DNA of 64,000 bases, from positions 124,001 through 188,000 of the forward strand of contig NZ_JAANAT010000002.1 of the NCBI RefSeq assembly GCF_011089895.1, written 5' to 3'. The position numbers and the translations under genes were made by a program. The notes beneath the pieces are model-generated. The model made no database searches. It was not told the DNA's origin and saw only the letters and a list, made by a program, of their open reading frames with translations. Below, one piece after another: positions 60,843-64,000 of the stretch. How positions within the stretch are numbered: the stretch's first letter is position 1; every line of letters begins with the position of its first letter. Source of the stretch: Mucilaginibacter inviolabilis (GTDB lineage Bacteria; Bacteroidota; Bacteroidia; Sphingobacteriales; Sphingobacteriaceae).

Positions 60843-63800
60843 TCAATTAAATTCGAAAAGGGCATTTTCTGGCACGGATAGATTTTCCCGGTAGCAAATA
60901 GCTTCATAGGCAACCTGACTTACATTTACTAATGAGTCGTCGTTTGAATATTCTTGAGCAATAGTCCTTATAGAACTGAGCGCTTTTATTGAACCGAATT
61001 GTGCGAGGCACTCCAGTGCCCTGCGCAATTGTGCTTGATCTGGTCTGGACTGAATTTTGAAATCATCAAGGTGGTTAATAATCCATTCTTCGTCTGACGA
61101 AGTCCCCAAAAGCACCAAAGCGCTAAGCGGTCTTTCCAATCTGTGTATAGCGGTTTCATTCTCTTTTTTTACCTCCACGATCATATCTTCGGCTATTTCT
61201 TTCAAGTATATATTGAGTTCGGCATACTGTAATTCCTCAGTAGTTTCAATAAACACCTCGGTTTCGTAATTAAATTTATCTTCTGGAGCGGGAAAATGCT
61301 TCCGATAATAGCATTTAGCGATTTCGATAGCAACTCCTCTTTCCATTTCTTTTAATGATTTCATCAGGTTATTATGGAGGTGCTCATCATTTTGCAGGAA
61401 AGCGCTACCATTAAAATATAATTTAACTACAGCATCATGAATTTCTTTCTCCCCGATATAGTAACAGGTTTTTGCCAGGTGAAAAGCGAGGCTATATTCC
61501 TGCACGTACCTTTTCTTCCTGGAGATCCATTTGGAAATATTTTTTAAGGTCGATTTCGCTTCAGTCAAGTTATATCTCCTGATTGCATCTAATAATGTAT
61601 GAATGGTAGGCAGATACAGCAACTCCGGCAGGGTATTATTGCGAATGAGGCTGATAATCTCGGCGTTCTCTACGGCAACTTTTAAAGCAGCACTTTGGAG
61701 TTGACCATTTTTACCATCAAGATGTTTTGAAACTACCTCTTTTACATCATTGAAGCTGAACCTTGTTAATGTCTGCAGGGCTATAGAGCCAATATTTTTG
61801 TTGGGGTGCTCAATAAGTTCAATAAATATTTCCTTGGGTATATCACATACACTATGGCAGATCGCTTTAGCGAAATTTTCAGCTATCTAATATGGCTCTG
61901 GCTGTTTAAATATTTTCTCCTTTACGGAGTTGATGACTTTTATGGAATTAATGCTCTTTAAAAGCATGTAAACACTATCTTGTTTACTAATATCAGCGTG
62001 TATATAAGCAAGTTCCAGAACCTGAAGCGCAAAATTCTCGTCCTGGAATTTGGAGAGTATTTTTCCAAGTGCGTTGACTTTCTCACCACCTTGTTTGTGC
62101 AACTGAAAATTTCGCATAAAAAATTCCTTTAGTTTCCCGATAACAGTTTTTGATAACTGGTTTTTCGCATGAAGCTCTAAAAATATCCTTTCACAAGTCA
62201 TGTTGGCCATGTAATCATGATACTTCTCCCAATTTTCAATTATTCGGAGATGTTCCGGTTCATCAAAACAGGAAAGCCCATAAAGAACATGAGCCTGCGA
62301 AGATGTCCCTTTAAAAAAATCCCCTTCATTCCAATCTATATGGTCATAAATGATCTTTTTTGCCGCTGGAGTTTTGTGTTTCGCGATATTCGATAAGGCT
62401 ATCATTTTAACATCAGCAGGATAGTCCTGGTCAAAAACGGTATATAGAAATTCATTGGCTTGCTCGTTACCAATTCGCGCCAAATAGCTCATGGCCCTTT
62501 TCCGCAGAGATTGTACCGGAGACCCCAGTTGATTTATCAGGCCATCGACGATTTCTTTTGTGATGGCTGAGGAACAATTCATATTTTCAGAAAGGCAGTA
62601 GGCCGCGAGCCAAATCTCACCTTTGACCATACTGATAAGATTAGAGGAATCAGCCAGCAGAGAAGACAGCCCCACCAGGATCATTTCCCATTTTTGCTGG
62701 TTCACAAGCCGGTGAATAACGTTATGGTCTTTTTGAAAATCTCTTTTTAAGCCAAAAGCAGCAAAATAATCCAGAAATAAACGATGCCAAAAATAAATTT
62801 GGTCATCCGTTGAAATGATTAAGCCGGTTTGTTTAAGGTGATTGACAATGTCTCCAACCGTAAGATTTGCAGGGATTTTCCTTTTGGCTTCCATTTCCAG
62901 TTGAATTTCAAGAATAACCTCTTCGGCATCGTCGATGCTCAGGTTAGCGTCACCTGCTTCAGCAATCCTATAAGCAATTGCAGATAAAAACTCGGCAAGC
63001 GTTGCCCAATTTAAATGACCAAATTGTTTTGCCTTGGCCTCTTGCCATTTCTTTACCCGGGTTACGATATCATTAATAATTTTAGTGGCGGTACTGGGCA
63101 GCGATCCTGTTTCTTTAAAGATTGAAATTAGAAAAAGCAAGAGCAATGTGTTACCTGCCTCCGCCTTTAAGTTGTTACTTTCAACCTTGCTTTGAAAGTC
63201 ATAGTAACCATTATCTATATATGCGCGGGTAATTTCTTCGATCTGTTCTTCCGAAATTGGCAGTATCTCAAATATTTCAGAGGGGGTAAACTGTGGGACG
63301 ATATTTGGCCTGGTGGTTACAAAACATTCATGCTTTTGACTGAGATTTTCAATGGCCTGGAATGTCTCTAGCCTTAGCCCTTCGCTAATTTCGTCATATG
63401 CGTCAAGAAGGAAAACAAATTTGTTCTTACCAGCTAAATCCCGGAATGAACTACAGGTATAGCCCCCATTATTCAGCTGGCGCTCTATTAGAAACTCTAG
63501 GTTATAATTGTGGCCTATTTCCCTTAAAGGAATATAAACCGGGATATTAACATCTCTGAAATCTAAGCAGTTTTGTGCATTAAAATAAGTCAGGTATCTC
63601 AATAGCGTAGTTTTACCCGCACCTGTGTTCCCCACAAATACTTTGATATTGAGGTTGTATTCTCTTTGTATTTGCGTAAGCTTAATTGAATTTTCCCTGT
63701 CATACCGTTCTTTTACTGCCAGGTAATGCTTAAAAGTCAAATGATGGTGCGGGTTTATCTTTTGAATTTCCAGATTGTTGATTGCCTGAAAGTTATTAAT

Positions 63801-64000
63801 TGGGAGGTGCCAATTGGTAAATTGATCTCGGATATTTTGCAGGTAAATTCTAAAATCCGATAAAATCAACATGTTTTTATTTACCTGCATGTTAAACTCA
63901 TCCTCTTGAGTAATTCCGATGGATCCCGCATAGTTTAGGTTACTCAGAATTTCGAAATGGGATTTGAGGGCCTGGTTATCCCTCCCTAAAAGACCAACGA
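60843..64000 (-). pseudogene. NACHT NTPase with helical repeats, in-frame TAG; 5' end outside window
   Basis: One minus-strand frame runs from the window edge to the stop at 60843 and is broken only by TAG at 61887-61889. The frame is open at 64000 (VGLLGRDNQALKSHFEIL), so ATG 63890 is probably internal. Counting from 63890: Walker A VGNTGAGKT (86-94), Walker B KFVFLLDAYDEI (near 153-164), a helical NACHT-associated region, then alpha-helical repeats. After the TAG the same frame continues without another stop through IAENFAKAICHSVCDIPKE and HEAT-like repeats (IGSIALQTLTRFSFNDVKEV, LSSIRTIAQEYSNDDSLV). The best reading is one >1050-residue NLR-like defence protein split by a nonsense mutation; programmed readthrough or two separate proteins are alternatives. 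Confidence 0.82.

Noticed and set aside
31468..64000. Genome-wide reassignment of TAG as sense codon, prompted by two in-frame TAGs
   Set aside because: TAG is used as the normal terminal stop of several genes here (uppP at 388-390, ribF at 2657-2659, the hsdS-linked recombinase at 44231-44233). Local mutation or suppression is the only remaining option.
31045..64000. CRISPR array
   Set aside because: No run of regularly spaced direct repeats was seen; repeats in the window are palindromic intergenic elements or hsdS-type inverted pairs, and there are no cas genes.

Overview
The window reads as a chromosomal segment of a Bacteroidota bacterium of the family Sphingobacteriaceae, most likely Mucilaginibacter or a close relative. 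The clues are the uppP-truB-ribF order, an approximately 1100-residue SecA with a C-terminal zinc tail, TAnnTTTG-type -7 promoter elements, DUF4199 and DUF262 families, a CzcA pump fused to a TolC-like domain, and several families of intergenic palindromic repeats. This assignment is an inference from gene content, not from a database match.

Positions 1 to about 31,200 are ordinary chromosome. In order: a housekeeping block (3' part of uppP, then truB, ribF, secA, a SPOR protein, an M20 peptidase); a secreted protein, an AraC regulator, an NTF2-like protein, a membrane LuxR-type regulator and a DUF4199 protein; a GIY-YIG gene between two direct repeats; a minus-strand set of small stress and metabolic genes (chorismate mutase-like, NTF2-like, OsmC, tautomerase, MDR dehydrogenase, lactonase-like metallo-hydrolase, aldo/keto reductase, AraC regulator); two ECF sigma loci; a frameshifted TfoX-like gene; a Nudix-type regulator; a heavy-metal efflux operon (Cys-rich protein, RND-TolC fusion, periplasmic adaptor); and a divergent pair of a double SnoaL protein and an HxlR regulator.

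At 31,222 a 39-nt 3' fragment of a tRNA-Ala gene marks the left end of an integrated island that continues past the right edge of the window. Its first 5 kb hold four tyrosine integrases or remnants: one intact, one split by an in-frame TAG, one on the opposite strand with an excisionase-like partner, and one short relic. The rest is defence cargo: a type I restriction-modification locus with an invertible pair of hsdS genes and a dedicated recombinase; a compact seven-gene operon joining a MazG-type protein, a glycosylase-like helical protein, an Nmad2-like protein, three TIR-type proteins and a SLOG protein; a 1241-residue STAND NTPase with a nuclease-like N-terminus; a four-gene minus-strand operon (two DUF262 proteins, a PLD-type nuclease, a Schlafen AlbA-like protein); and a NACHT/helical-repeat protein with an in-frame TAG.

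The strongest candidate for an undescribed system is the seven-gene operon at 44,451-49,889. It has a perfect 10-bp inverted repeat over its predicted promoter and combines families tied to modified DNA bases with TIR/SLOG nucleotide signalling, yet has no obvious killing effector apart from the TIR proteins. The best-supported mechanistic observation is the hsdS inversion cassette. Its silent copy has no ATG or GTG start of its own but would be placed in frame with the expressed copy's start codon after inversion at a 32-bp inverted repeat.
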